From the NCBI RefSeq assembly GCF_025665335.1, contig NZ_CP106869.1:708501-772500 (forward strand): 64,000 nucleotides of DNA, given 5' to 3'. This DNA comes from Xanthomonas sp. AM6 (lineage in GTDB: Bacteria > Pseudomonadota > Gammaproteobacteria > Xanthomonadales > Xanthomonadaceae). The notes beneath the pieces were generated by a model. It did no database searches. It saw only the letters and a list, made by a program, of their open reading frames with translations, and was not told where the DNA came from. Each line of letters begins with the position of its first letter. Position 1 is the first letter of the stretch. Below, one piece after another: positions 25,507 to 34,758 of this stretch. The translations under genes were made by a program, and so were the position numbers.

Positions 25507-25986
25507 TCAGCCGCGCCGCGCGGCCTCGATCGCGGCGATGTCGATCTTGGTCATGCCCATCATCGCGTCGAATGCGCGCTTGGCCGCCGCCGGATCGGGA
25601 TCGGTGATCGCGGCGATCAGCACGCGCGGGGTGATCTGCCACGACAGCCCCCACTTGTCCTTGCACCAGCCGCAGGCGCTCTCGCGGCCGCCGTTGCCGA
25701 CGATCGCGTTCCACAGCCGGTCGGTTTCGGCCTGGTCGTCGGTGGCCACCTGGAACGAGAACGCCTCGCTGTGCGGGAACGCCGGGCCGCCATTGAGGCC
25801 GAGGCAGGGGATGCCCAGCACGGTGAACTCGACGGTGAGCACGTCGCCCTGCCTGCCGTCGGGATAGTCGCCGGGGGCGTGATGCACGGCATGCACCGCG
25901 CTGTCGGGAAAGGTCTGCGCGTAGAAGGTCGCCGCGTCCAGCGCGGTGCCGTCGAACCAGAGGCAGATCGTGTTCTTGCTGGTCAT
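25507..25986 (-). CDS. VOC-superfamily protein, PhnB/3-demethylubiquinone-like
   Basis: A 159-residue protein of the glyoxalase/VOC fold, in the PhnB-like subgroup: N-terminal LWFDGTALDAATFYAQTFPDS, the GDVLTVEFTVLGI strand, then the CGWCKDKWGLSWQITPR block with a Cys pair. These proteins are often annotated as 3-demethylubiquinone-9 3-methyltransferase, but the catalytic role is unproven. I chose the ATG beginning MTSKNTI because the VOC fold starts there. No operon partner; the neighbours on both sides read toward or away from it. Confidence 0.88.
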   Translation of the reverse strand: MTSKNTICLWFDGTALDAATFYAQTFPDSAVHAVHHAPGDYPDGRQGDVLTVEFTVLGIPCLGLNGGPAFPHSEAFSFQVATDDQAETDRLWNAIVGNGGRESACGWCKDKWGLSWQITPRVLIAAITDPDPAAAKRAFDAMMGMTKIDIAAIEAARRG

Positions 25987-26267
25987 CTGGACTCTCCTGG
26001 GTGGAAAGAGACAGCGCATCCGGGCGGTCACGGGGAAGGTGTGCAGGGCAAGCGCATGCGATGCGACGCGACGGGTGCCGGGCGGTCGTGCCGCACGGAG
26101 GATTCTACGTCGCCACCGGCGCTGCGGGTCGGGCCGGAAACGCTTGCCGCGCGGGCGCCGTGGGCGCATCCGGCTCGGCTCGGCAAGCGCCGTCGCAGGT
26201 TCGGGCTAGCGAGCTCTTCACCTGCGGTGTGATGTGTTAGTGGGCATTGCCACCAAGGAGCTTTCGC

Positions 26268-26423
26268 ATGGATACCACGTTGATGCCATGGGTCGTCGGA
26301 CTGTTCGTCCTGTTCATCGGATCTGCCCTGTATCTGGTCACCCGGGCCAAGAAGAACCGCAACCGTCCGGCCAAGGACGCGGCCGCGACCAAGGCCGGCG
26401 ACGACGCGTCGCTGAAGAAGTAG
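26268..26423 (+). CDS. Small single-pass membrane protein, unknown
   Basis: A 51-residue protein with a good ribosome site (AAGGAG, 7 bases before ATG). Residues 6-23 form one hydrophobic helix (MPWVVGLFVLFIGSALYLV); the rest is Lys/Asp/Ala-rich and hydrophilic, ending DDASLKK. I do not recognise the family. Codon use is as in neighbouring genes and a perfect 14-bp hairpin follows 83 bp later, which together support a real gene. The long GC-rich upstream region (25987-26267) shows no other gene. Confidence 0.65.
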   Translation: MDTTLMPWVVGLFVLFIGSALYLVTRAKKNRNRPAKDAAATKAGDDASLKK

Positions 26424-26506
26424 GCTGCGGGGCGCAACTGCGGCTGGGCCATCTCGCCCGTCGCTGGCACTGGCGCTGGCAATGGGAGCGCTGTGGGCGA
26501 ACCCGA

Positions 26507-26542
26507 GCGCGAAGCGCGCACACGGGTTTGCGCGCTTCGCGC
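26507..26542. terminator. Hairpin between the small membrane gene and the P450 gene
   Basis: Perfect 14-bp arms, GCGCGAAGCGCGCA (26507-26520) and its complement (26529-26542), with the 8-base loop CACGGGTT. It sits between convergent genes, 57 bp past the P450 stop on the minus strand, and probably ends both transcripts. No clear U-run. Confidence 0.5.
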
Positions 26543-26598
26543 AGGGCGGCCGCTAGCAGGAGGCACCTGGGTGCCATGCCCGCCGCGGTATCCTGCGT

Positions 26599-29500
26599 TC
26601 AGGAGAAGATGTCGGCCACGTAGCGGCCGTGCTCGCGTTCGATGCGCTCGGCCCAGGCGTTGGCTTCCTCGGCGCCGACGCCCATGCTCTCGCGGTAGAT
26701 CCGCACGAAGGTCTCGCGCACCGCCGGCGCCATGTGCTCGCCGTCGCCGCAGACGAACACGGTGGCGCCTCGCTGGAACAGGTCCGCGACCCGCGCGCGG
26801 TCCTCCCACACGCGGTGCTGGACGTAGGCGACGCCGTCCTGCGGCGCCTGCGAGAAGGCGGGGCGCACCTCGACCACGCCCATCTCCTGCCAGCGCTGCA
26901 ATTCCTCCCTGTACAGATAGTCCACGTCGGGATGGTCGATGCCGAAGAACAGCAGCGCCTGGCCGATGTTGCGCCCGCCCGCCTTCTGGATCGCGCGTTC
27001 CTGCAGGAAGCCGTGGAACGGCGCGATGCCGCTGCCGGCGCAGACCAAGATGATCGGCGTGGCCGGATCCTCCGGCGGATGGAAGCTCGCCTGCGACGGC
27101 CGCACCGCCACCGACAGCGGCGCGCCTTCGCCCAGCCCGGCCAGGTAGGTGGAGGCGACGCCGCGACGGCGGCCGCTGCCCGACAGCGCCGGCGCATCGA
27201 GCACGGCCACGGTCAGCGAACACTGCGCCGGGTCGCGCAGCGGCGAGGAGGAAATGGAGTATTGACGCGCGCGCAGCGCGGGCAGCGCGCCGAGGAATGC
27301 GCCCAGCGACAGCTCGCAGGCCGGGAAGCGCTCCAGCAGGTCGAGCAGGCTGGTCTTCCTGGCGAGCACCTCCTGCGTGTAGGCCGGTTCGGCAGCCAGC
27401 GCCTGCAGCGCGTCGCGATCGGGCGGGCAGCGGGTGGCCGCGGCCAGTTGCGCGACCTGCGCGCGGGTCGCCGGTTGCGCCAGCTCCACGTAGTCGCTCA
27501 GCACCTCGGCCAGGGCCACCGGATAGCCGCTGGGCAGGCCGGACGCGGCGCCGGGGCGCTTGCCGATCACCACCTGGGTATCGCTGGCCAGGCCGAAGCG
27601 CCGCAGCACGCGCTCGACCTGCGCGGCGGGGTTGCGCGGCAGCACCGCCAGGTAGTCGCCGGTGCGGTAGCGCATGCCCTCGGGCAGGGCGATCTCGATG
27701 TGGCGCTTGGAGCGTGCGAACGGCGCGGACATGTCGACCAGCTCGCGGTTCTCGACGATGCGGCCCTGGTCGAGTTCGGTCAGCCGCAGCGCGCCGAGCC
27801 GCGCGGACGGCACGATGTCCACTTCCAGCTCATGTGTGGCCTGCGCCGTGGCCGTCTTGCCCAGCGCCTGGCCGAGCGCGGGCCACAGCTCGGCGTACCA
27901 GGCGTCGAAGCCGCCGAAGAAATCGCCGCCGGCGTCGGTTTCGCCGCGCGGTTTGAAGCGCGTGGCGCCGGCCGCCGCGAACGCGGCATCGACCCGCTTC
28001 GGGATCGCCTGGTAGGTGCGCGCCCACTGCCGATTGCCGGAACCGAACACGGTGTAGCGCACGCCGGCCAGCGCGTCGGCGGGCAGGGTTTCGATCCAGT
28101 CGACGAAGCGGCGCGCGTTGTCCGGCGGCTGGCCTTCGTAGGAGGAGGTGACCACCACCACCGCGCCGTCGCGCGGCAGGCGGCCGGCGCAGTCGTCCAG
28201 CGGCGCCACCACCGGCGCATAGCCCTGCGCCGCCGCGTCGCCGCCGATGCGCTGCGCGAACGCTTCGCACGAGCCGGAATTGCCGCCGTACAGCACCAGC
28301 AGCGGCGTGCCCGGCGACGTGCCAGCGGCGGCCGGCGGCGCCGCCGGCGCCAGCGGTTTCTGTGGCGCGGACGGCACCGCGCTGCGCCGGCGCGGGGCGA
28401 CGTCGCCGCGCCGCCGCGCGCGGATGCGGAAGCCGTCGGGCTTGAGCGTCAGCGTTTCCGCCACCTCGAGCTGATAGGTCGGATCGACCTCGTCCAGATC
28501 GAACCGCTGCAGGATCAGGCTCAGCACCAGCTGCGCCTCCTGCATCGCGAAGCCGCGCCCGATGCAGGCGCGCGCGCCGTTGCCGAACGGTTTCCAGGCG
28601 TTGGGCGGCAGCCGCTCGGCCGCCTCGGGCGCGAAGCGCTCCGGCCGGAACGCTTCCGGGTCTTCCCACACCGCCGGGTCGCGGTGCAGGCTGGGAATCA
28701 GCACCAGCAGGGTGTCCTGCGGCGCGATCGCATAGCGGCCGGCCAGCGTCGTGGCCTGGCGCGCCGCCACCGCGAATGCCGGCGCGGTGGGCCACAGCCG
28801 CAGGGTTTCCTGCAGGACCTGTTCGATGTAGCGCAGTTTGGCCAGGTCCTCGACCCGCGGCGGCTGCGTGCCCAGCGCGGCGTCCACCGCCTGGCGCGCG
28901 CGCGCCATCGCCGCCGGATTGCGCAGCAGCAGGTACAGCGCGAACGACAGCAGCCCGCTGGTGGTCTCGTGGCCGGCGATCAGGAAGGTCACCATCTGGT
29001 ACCGGATGTTCTCGTCCGACAGCGCCTCGCCGGTGGCCTGGTCGCGTCCGTACAGCATCAGGTTGAGCAGGTCGTCGCGCGCGGCCGCGCCCGGGTCCGC
29101 CTTGCGCTCGGCGATCAGGGTGTCGGCGACGCTGCGGATCAGCGCCAGGTCGGCCTCGTAGCGGCGCCGGCCCGGCGCCAGCAGGCGGTTGGCGATCTCC
29201 GGCCGGCGCGCGCGTGCGCCGGCCTCGGCCAGGGCGCCGACCATCGCCGCGACGAAGGGGTGCATCTCGTTCTGGTAGAAGCTGTTGAAGCGGTAGTCGA
29301 AGGCGCACAGCGCGATCGTGTCCAGGGTCAGCCGGGTCATGTTGTCGGCCACGTCGATCGCCGCGTCCGGGCCGAACCGTTCCCAGCGCTGCAGCATCTG
29401 TTCGGCGATGTCCTCCATGCGCTCGAACATCGAGCGCACGCCGATCGGGCCGAACGCCGGCATCAGCAGCCGGTGCGCCTTGGCCCAGTTGGGTTCGTCG

Positions 29501-29772
29501 TTGTAGGCGGTGAACAGGCCGTCGCCGCCGAGATCGCGCAGCGCTTCGAGCGGGCGGTGCAGCTTCTTGGCGAAGCGGGTTTCGTCGCAGACCTCGTCCA
29601 CCAGTTGTTGACCGCTGAGTACGGTCAGCGACAGCGGGCCGCTGTTGAGGCGAAAGATCGGGCCGTGCACCTTGGCCAGCCGCATCAGGCTCTGCACCGG
29701 CGCGTCGCCGTCGAGATGGTGGAAGTTGCCGAGCAGCGGCAGCGAACGCGGTTGGGGGATCGCTTCGGTCAT
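26599..29772 (-). CDS. Self-sufficient cytochrome P450/NADPH-P450 reductase fusion (CYP102/BM3 type)
   Basis: A single 1057-residue chain, close to P450-BM3 (1049 aa). Heme domain at about residues 1-460: oxygen-binding AGHETTS (266-272), ExxR Glu322-Arg325, heme Cys403 in FGNGARACIG. A basic/Ala-Pro linker (about 455-485) leads to the FMN domain (LLVLYGGNSGSCEAFA, about 488-630), the FAD domain (RQYSISSSP) and the NADPH domain (CAGSGIAPFHGFLQER). BM3 numbering holds at the N-terminus: Phe87 is conserved, but Arg47 and Tyr51, which grip the fatty-acid carboxylate, are Leu and Val. BM3's Trp1046 is Phe1056. Substrates may therefore be uncharged or differently bound. Coupled by an ATGA overlap to the tetR gene upstream. 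Confidence 0.94.
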   Translation of the reverse strand: MTEAIPQPRSLPLLGNFHHLDGDAPVQSLMRLAKVHGPIFRLNSGPLSLTVLSGQQLVDEVCDETRFAKKLHRPLEALRDLGGDGLFTAYNDEPNWAKAHRLLMPAFGPIGVRSMFERMEDIAEQMLQRWERFGPDAAIDVADNMTRLTLDTIALCAFDYRFNSFYQNEMHPFVAAMVGALAEAGARARRPEIANRLLAPGRRRYEADLALIRSVADTLIAERKADPGAAARDDLLNLMLYGRDQATGEALSDENIRYQMVTFLIAGHETTSGLLSFALYLLLRNPAAMARARQAVDAALGTQPPRVEDLAKLRYIEQVLQETLRLWPTAPAFAVAARQATTLAGRYAIAPQDTLLVLIPSLHRDPAVWEDPEAFRPERFAPEAAERLPPNAWKPFGNGARACIGRGFAMQEAQLVLSLILQRFDLDEVDPTYQLEVAETLTLKPDGFRIRARRRGDVAPRRRSAVPSAPQKPLAPAAPPAAAGTSPGTPLLVLYGGNSGSCEAFAQRIGGDAAAQGYAPVVAPLDDCAGRLPRDGAVVVVTSSYEGQPPDNARRFVDWIETLPADALAGVRYTVFGSGNRQWARTYQAIPKRVDAAFAAAGATRFKPRGETDAGGDFFGGFDAWYAELWPALGQALGKTATAQATHELEVDIVPSARLGALRLTELDQGRIVENRELVDMSAPFARSKRHIEIALPEGMRYRTGDYLAVLPRNPAAQVERVLRRFGLASDTQVVIGKRPGAASGLPSGYPVALAEVLSDYVELAQPATRAQVAQLAAATRCPPDRDALQALAAEPAYTQEVLARKTSLLDLLERFPACELSLGAFLGALPALRARQYSISSSPLRDPAQCSLTVAVLDAPALSGSGRRRGVASTYLAGLGEGAPLSVAVRPSQASFHPPEDPATPIILVCAGSGIAPFHGFLQERAIQKAGGRNIGQALLFFGIDHPDVDYLYREELQRWQEMGVVEVRPAFSQAPQDGVAYVQHRVWEDRARVADLFQRGATVFVCGDGEHMAPAVRETFVRIYRESMGVGAEEANAWAERIEREHGRYVADIFS

Positions 29773-30473
29773 GGGATGTCTTCCTGGGGGGAGCGCAGCG
29801 TGGCGGCCGGCGCGGCGCCGGTGTCGCGCTGCGGGGGATGCAGCAGGGTGGCCAGCACCGTCTCGACCAGCCGCGCCCGCGCCTGGCTGGCGTCGATCTC
29901 CGGCGCCAGCCGCGCCAGCAGCTGCGGGAACTCCGGCGGCTGGCTCAGCATGCTGTTCAACAGCACGAAGAACAGCGCCGGGTGCGCCGCCTTCACGATG
30001 CCGGCCTCGATGCCGGCCTGGATCAGCGCCTGTCCGGCCTCGTAGGCGGGACGCAGCAACTGCTCGGTGACCACGGCGGCGCGCTCGGGGCGTTCGGACA
30101 CCACCCGCGCGACGAAATCGCGGACCGCCGGATTGGTGTCGTAGAAGGCGGCCATGATCAGGATGGCGTCGGTCAGCCGCGCCGGCAGCGCGCGGTGGTC
30201 GTGCCCGGTCAGCTGCGCCATCGCCGCCAGCCGTGGCCGCAGGTCCTGCGAGAGCCGGTCCACGCAGGCGCTCCACAGCTCGGCCTTGCCGCCGAAATGC
30301 ACGCGCACCAGGCTCGGGCTGACGCCGGCCGCGGCGGCGATGCTGCGGATGTCGGCGCGGTCGAAGCCGTAGCGGGCGAAGATGCCGGTGGCCGCCGACA
30401 GCAGCGCCTGGCGGCCGTCGGCCTGGTCCTTGGTCGGGCGGCCGCGGGGCCGTGGAGAGCGCGTTGCCGGCAT
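29769..30473 (-). CDS. TetR-family repressor of the P450 fusion operon
   Basis: A 234-residue TetR regulator. A basic tail (RPRGRPTKD) precedes the helix-turn-helix (about residues 22-68, IRSIAAAAGVSPSLVRVHFGGKAELW); the ligand core resembles the TetR_C family with long helices. Its stop overlaps the start of the P450 fusion, so both are co-translated. The order repressor-then-P450 is the same as Bm3R1-CYP102A1 in Bacillus megaterium, where fatty acids or other hydrophobic effectors lift repression. An inverted repeat upstream is the likely operator. Confidence 0.9.
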   Translation of the reverse strand: MPATRSPRPRGRPTKDQADGRQALLSAATGIFARYGFDRADIRSIAAAAGVSPSLVRVHFGGKAELWSACVDRLSQDLRPRLAAMAQLTGHDHRALPARLTDAILIMAAFYDTNPAVRDFVARVVSERPERAAVVTEQLLRPAYEAGQALIQAGIEAGIVKAAHPALFFVLLNSMLSQPPEFPQLLARLAPEIDASQARARLVETVLATLLHPPQRDTGAAPAATLRSPQEDIP

Positions 30474-30490
30474 GCTGGGTGCGTCCGAAA

Positions 30491-30512
30491 TAAATGTTCA
30501 GACGTACATTTA
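30491..30512 (-). promoter_or_regulatory. Operator candidate for the tetR-P450 operon
   Basis: Inverted repeat TAAATGT (30491-30497) and ACATTTA (30506-30512) with an 8-base centre, 18 bp before the TetR start. It is an AT-rich island in GC-rich DNA. Position and dyad size fit TetR autoregulation. Confidence 0.6.
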
Positions 30513-30694
30513 ATGCCGATCGGCGGGTTCTTCAAGCCGGCCGTTCAGCGGCTGGTTCGGCAGGCCGCCGCGGGGCACGCAGCGATGCGCTCCTGCCTGA
30601 CTGCGATGCGTTTGGTCGATGCCTTGCGGCGAGCCGGGCGATCAATGCCCGGCCGGCGCCTGCGCCAACGTCCCCGCGCAGGCGGGCGGCCGCA

Positions 30695-31999
30695 TCACTT
30701 CGGCGTGCCCAGCCCGCCGATGTTGACCATCACCCGCAGGCCGATCACCAGCGCGTTGTCCGGCGCGCGGCGCGCGGTCGGATTGCCCAGGATGTCGGGA
30801 TTGACGATGTATTGCACGTTCGGCACCAGCGACAGCGGCAGCTGCGCGACGCGGTAGCTGTAGTTGAGTTCGAGGATCGTCTCGTTGCGCGAGATGTCCG
30901 GCGCGGCGCCGCGCCTGCGCAGCAGGTCGTTCATGAAGCCCTGCTGGTCGGCGCTGAAACGGTAGTAGTTGGCGATGGCGCCGAAGCCGTCGTTCGGCCG
31001 CGCTGCGAACGGGCCGGCGTAGTACAGGCCGGCAGTGAGCTGCAGGTCGTACACCTGGCGCGCATCCAGCGGCGCGGCGAGATTGCCGAACGCGACCAGC
31101 ATGCGCTTGCCGGCCAGCCCCTGCGGCCGGTAGAGCGCGCGCTCGCCCATCAGGTAGACGCCCCAGCGCCCGCCGTCGTACATGCGGGCCGGCCCGCCGG
31201 CCAGGCCGCGCAATCCGCCGGACCGGTTGTAGCGCAGGTCGGCGTAGTCGGCCGAGTTGTACCAGACGCCGGCTAGGTAGCGCGGCGCGCCCTGGCCGCG
31301 CGCCGGATCGGGTTCGTAGCCGACCTCCAGCGTGCCCAGCACGCCGTTGCTGTCGGCGGTGCTCCAATCGAAACCGTTGGTGTTCTTGCGTTGCGGATTG
31401 AGTTCGAACGCGCCGACCGAGACGTAGCGCGCATCGGGCTTGTAGCGCAGCTTCGCGCCCCAGTTGACGTAGGGAAAGCCGACGAAGCCGCCATCGGCCT
31501 GGCTCAGCTGGAACGGGCAATCGGACGCGCCGACGAAGCGGCAGCCGTAGCGGCTGCGCGCGAACTGCCAGGTGGTGTTCATGCGCCCGGCGACCAGTTG
31601 CCAACGGCCATCGGCGAACGCCTGCTCCCAGGTCAGCTGCGCCAGCTGCGCCTGTTGCTGCGGGTACCAGTAGCCCTGCACCTTGACGCTGTTGCCGATC
31701 TGGCGCTGCGACAGGCTGTCGCCGTAGTACCAGGCGCCGGTGGCGTGCAGGGTGGCGCCGGGAATGCCGAACAGGCGTTCCAGGTCCAGGTCGGCCCCGG
31801 CGACCACGCCGCCGGCGTTGCGATCGCCGCGCGACAGGCCGCCGGCGGCGTTGCGCGCGTAGTCGTTGGACCAGACGAAACGCGGCGCGATGCCGTGTTC
31901 GTCCAGCCAGGTGTCGGTATCGGCGGCGGTGGCGACAGCGGGCAGCGTGGCCGCGATCGCCAGCGCGAGGAAGGACACGAAAGCACGGGATCGGGACAT
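30695..31999 (-). CDS. OprB-type carbohydrate-selective porin
   Basis: A 434-residue outer-membrane porin. A signal peptide (about residues 1-25, cleavage after ATA) is followed by the OprB family pattern: early LERLFGIPGATLHATG, many alternating beta strands and GYEP repeats. OprB porins pass sugars and sometimes aromatic or sugar-acid compounds. I chose the ATG at MSRSRAF because it gives a clean signal peptide. It is the last gene of the same-strand group with the IclR regulator, MFS carrier and DapA-like lyase, 279 bp behind the lyase, and probably provides outer-membrane entry for the same substrate. Confidence 0.9.
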   Translation of the reverse strand: MSRSRAFVSFLALAIAATLPAVATAADTDTWLDEHGIAPRFVWSNDYARNAAGGLSRGDRNAGGVVAGADLDLERLFGIPGATLHATGAWYYGDSLSQRQIGNSVKVQGYWYPQQQAQLAQLTWEQAFADGRWQLVAGRMNTTWQFARSRYGCRFVGASDCPFQLSQADGGFVGFPYVNWGAKLRYKPDARYVSVGAFELNPQRKNTNGFDWSTADSNGVLGTLEVGYEPDPARGQGAPRYLAGVWYNSADYADLRYNRSGGLRGLAGGPARMYDGGRWGVYLMGERALYRPQGLAGKRMLVAFGNLAAPLDARQVYDLQLTAGLYYAGPFAARPNDGFGAIANYYRFSADQQGFMNDLLRRRGAAPDISRNETILELNYSYRVAQLPLSLVPNVQYIVNPDILGNPTARRAPDNALVIGLRVMVNIGGLGTPK

Positions 32000-32278
32000 G
32001 GGACGCAGGCTCCACGGACACGGACGAGTCGATGCACCCGGGCGCGCGCGGCAGGTGCGCGGCGTCGCGGCGGTGCGCGAAGGGAACACGCTTGCGGTCG
32101 TGGCGCCGCACGCGGCCATCGCGTCCGTCGCGGCGGACACGGCACGCCGTGCAGGCGGTGGGGGGAGACCGGCAGAAGACGCGGCGGCAACGGTGTTGCG
32201 CGGCGCCGACGCATGCGCCGGCGCCGCAGCGGATGGGCCGCGCCGCTGCACGGCCCACCGCGTCGGGTCACACCAGGG

Positions 32279-33208
32279 TCAGCCCACCTTGCCGAGGCCG
32301 GCGGCGGCCATCGCCTCGGCGATCTCCTTGTCGGCGCCCTCGGCCAGCGGCAGCAACGGCGAGCGCACCGTGGCGTGGTCGAGCAGGCCGCGCGCGGCCA
32401 GCGCCCACTTCAGCGCGACCGAGCCTTCCATGTGCGAACCGCGGTGATACACGCTCTTGGTCACCGGCAGCAGGCGGTCGTGCAGCGCGCGCGCCTTGGC
32501 GTAGTCCTTGGCCTTGCCGGCGGCGATCATCTCGATCAGCGGTTCCGGGGCGATGCAGCCGTAGCCCACCAGCGCGCCGTCCACGTCGAACATGGTGTGC
32601 AGCAGGTATTCGTCGTGGCAGGTCAGCACCGGCACGTTCGGGCGCTCCTTGCGGAACACCGGGATCTCGGTGTCCCAGCGCTTCATGTTGCGCACGCCGT
32701 TCTTCATCGCGATCACGCCCGGCAGCGCGGCGATCTCCAGCAGCGTCTCCAGGTTGTAGGTGGCCTTGGTCACGTCCGGGTACTGGAACAGGATCATCGG
32801 CAGGCCGCTGGCCTCGTGGATGGCCTTGTAGCGGTCCTGCGGCGCGCCCTTCTGGTAGCCGAAGCGCAGCCAGCCGTGCGAGGGATAGATCAGGCCGGCC
32901 GAGGCGCCGGCGGCGACCGCGCGCTTGGCTTCGTCGGCCGCCACCTTGGTGCCTTCCAGGGTGATGCCGGCGATGATCGGGATGCGGGCGTCGACCGCAT
33001 CGCGGAACGCCTCGATCACCTTGGCCTGCTCGTCGCGCTCCAGGAAGGTGCCTTCGCCGGCGTGGCCGAGCACGGTCAGGCCCTTGACCCCATCGATGCC
33101 GCCCAGCCATTTGCCGATGCGCTTGATGGCGGGATAGTCGACGGCGCCGTCGCGGGTGAACGGGGTGACCGGCGCGGGGACCAGACCTTTCAGGTCGATG
33201 TTGCTCAT
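32279..33208 (-). CDS. DapA-superfamily aldolase/dehydratase (class I, Schiff-base)
   Basis: A 309-residue TIM-barrel lyase of the dihydrodipicolinate synthase/N-acetylneuraminate lyase superfamily. Lys169 (VIAMKNG) is the Schiff-base lysine and Tyr143 (LFQYPDV) the catalytic tyrosine. The substrate-loop motif is GHAGEGTF rather than the GTTGE of lysine-pathway DapA, and the gene lies in a transport cluster, so a catabolic keto-acid aldolase or dehydratase is likelier than lysine synthesis. Candidate substrates are 2-keto-3-deoxy sugar acids or hydroxyproline-type compounds; sequence alone does not decide. Confidence 0.85.
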   Translation of the reverse strand: MSNIDLKGLVPAPVTPFTRDGAVDYPAIKRIGKWLGGIDGVKGLTVLGHAGEGTFLERDEQAKVIEAFRDAVDARIPIIAGITLEGTKVAADEAKRAVAAGASAGLIYPSHGWLRFGYQKGAPQDRYKAIHEASGLPMILFQYPDVTKATYNLETLLEIAALPGVIAMKNGVRNMKRWDTEIPVFRKERPNVPVLTCHDEYLLHTMFDVDGALVGYGCIAPEPLIEMIAAGKAKDYAKARALHDRLLPVTKSVYHRGSHMEGSVALKWALAARGLLDHATVRSPLLPLAEGADKEIAEAMAAAGLGKVG

Positions 33209-33351
33209 GCGGATTTCCTCTTCTTTCGGATCAACGGGGGATGGAGTCGAACGCAGCGTCCGACGTGGGGGGGGTGCAAGGCGCAGGCAGGCGGCGGCCT
33301 GCCGATGGCGGCCCGCGTTGCCGGCGGCGAGGCCGCCGGCAATCGCGGCGC

Positions 33352-34758
33352 TCAGGGCGAGAGTTCTTCCAGCGATCTGCCCTTGGTCTCCAGCGCGCAC
33401 AGCAGCGTCACCGCCGCGCCGGCCAGCAGCACCGCGGCGAAGGCGACGAACACGTAGCGCAGGCCGATGCCGGCGATGACCGCACCGACCACCAGCGGGC
33501 CGCTGGCCGAGCCCAGGCGCAGCCAGGCGCTGCCCAGCCCGGTGCCGATGGCGCGGATGCGGGTGGGGTACAGCTCGGCCGAATACAGGTACAGCGAGAA
33601 GGTGATGGTCTGCACCGCGGCATAGGCCAGCGCCGCGAACACCAGCACCTGCAGCGCCGAGGTGCCGCCCAGCATCGCCAGCGCCAGCAGCGGGATGCTG
33701 CCCGCGGCGAAGGCCAGCACGTACCAGCGCTTGCGCCCGACCTTGTCGATCGACAGCGCGCACACCACCGCGGCGGCGACGCCGGCCAGCGAGGTGAGGA
33801 AGCCGTAGGCGATGCTCTGCTGCAGCGACAGCCCGAAATGCTGGCGATACAGCGTGGGCAGCCAGGTGATGATGCCGTTGGCCACCAGGTACGAGCAGAA
33901 CCACAGGCACCAGATCACCAGCGTGCGCTTGAGATAGATGCTGCCGAACAGTTCGCGCCAGTCCGTGCGCTGCGCCTTGGGCAGCGCGTTGCGGTCGAAC
34001 GCCGGCGCCGGCAGCGGGCCGTGGCGGCGCTCGGCGCTGCGCTCCAGGTCCGACACGATCGCGTCGGCCTTGTCGTAGCGGCCCTTGGACGCCAGCCAGC
34101 GCGGCGACTCGAACATGAAGAAGCGCAACGGGATCATGATCGCCGCCGGGACCAGCCCGACCATGAACATCGCCTTCCAGCCATAGGCCGGCACCAGGAA
34201 GTAGCCGATGCCGCCGGCGGCGACCAGCCCGAGCAGGAACATCACTTCGTACAGCAGGAAGAAGCGGCCGCGCTTCTTGGAGCCGATCAGTTCGTTGATG
34301 TAGGCGCTGGCCACCGGCACTTCGCCGCCGGTGCCGATGCCCTGGATGAAGCGGAACGCCATCATCGCCGCCGCGCTGCCGGCGAACAGGCAGGCCACGT
34401 CCATCGACACGAACAGCAGGATGGTGAACAGCAGCACGTGCAGGCGGCCGACGCGCTCGGCCAGCCAGCCGAAGAACACCGCGCCCAGCAACTGGCCGAG
34501 GTAGCCGGCCGACAGGATCATGCCGATCTGCGATGGCGTCAGCTGCCATTCCTTGGCCAGCACCGGCATCGCGTAGGCGATGGCGATCACCGTGTAGCCA
34601 TCGAAGAAGGTGGCGGCGCCGACGATGTTGCGCGCCCACCACACCTGGCGGGTGACGGGCAGGCGTTCGAGCCGCGCGCCGATCTCCGCCTGCGCCTCGG
34701 CGGGCGGCAGCGAACGTGCGGTGGCGGCGTTGGTGGCGGTGGTGGTGGGCATGAGCAT
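33352..34758 (-). CDS. MFS transporter (sugar/aromatic acid:H+ symporter type)
   Basis: A 468-residue major facilitator with 12 predicted helices. The first-half signature FFGWLAERVGRLHVLL and the IGTGGEVPVASAYINE block in TM4-5 place it with sugar-acid and aromatic-acid carriers (AAHS and metabolite:H+ symporters). The loop between TM6 and TM7 is long and charged. GAGAGG upstream supports the first ATG. It starts 99 bp after the IclR gene and is followed by the DapA-like lyase and the porin, so it likely imports the lyase's substrate. Confidence 0.9.
   Translation of the reverse strand: MLMPTTTATNAATARSLPPAEAQAEIGARLERLPVTRQVWWARNIVGAATFFDGYTVIAIAYAMPVLAKEWQLTPSQIGMILSAGYLGQLLGAVFFGWLAERVGRLHVLLFTILLFVSMDVACLFAGSAAAMMAFRFIQGIGTGGEVPVASAYINELIGSKKRGRFFLLYEVMFLLGLVAAGGIGYFLVPAYGWKAMFMVGLVPAAIMIPLRFFMFESPRWLASKGRYDKADAIVSDLERSAERRHGPLPAPAFDRNALPKAQRTDWRELFGSIYLKRTLVIWCLWFCSYLVANGIITWLPTLYRQHFGLSLQQSIAYGFLTSLAGVAAAVVCALSIDKVGRKRWYVLAFAAGSIPLLALAMLGGTSALQVLVFAALAYAAVQTITFSLYLYSAELYPTRIRAIGTGLGSAWLRLGSASGPLVVGAVIAGIGLRYVFVAFAAVLLAGAAVTLLCALETKGRSLEELSP

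Noticed and set aside
26629-30045. 1138-codon plus-strand frame opposite the P450 fusion
   Set aside because: Composition is typical of a GC-shadow; the minus-strand frame contains every P450 and reductase motif.
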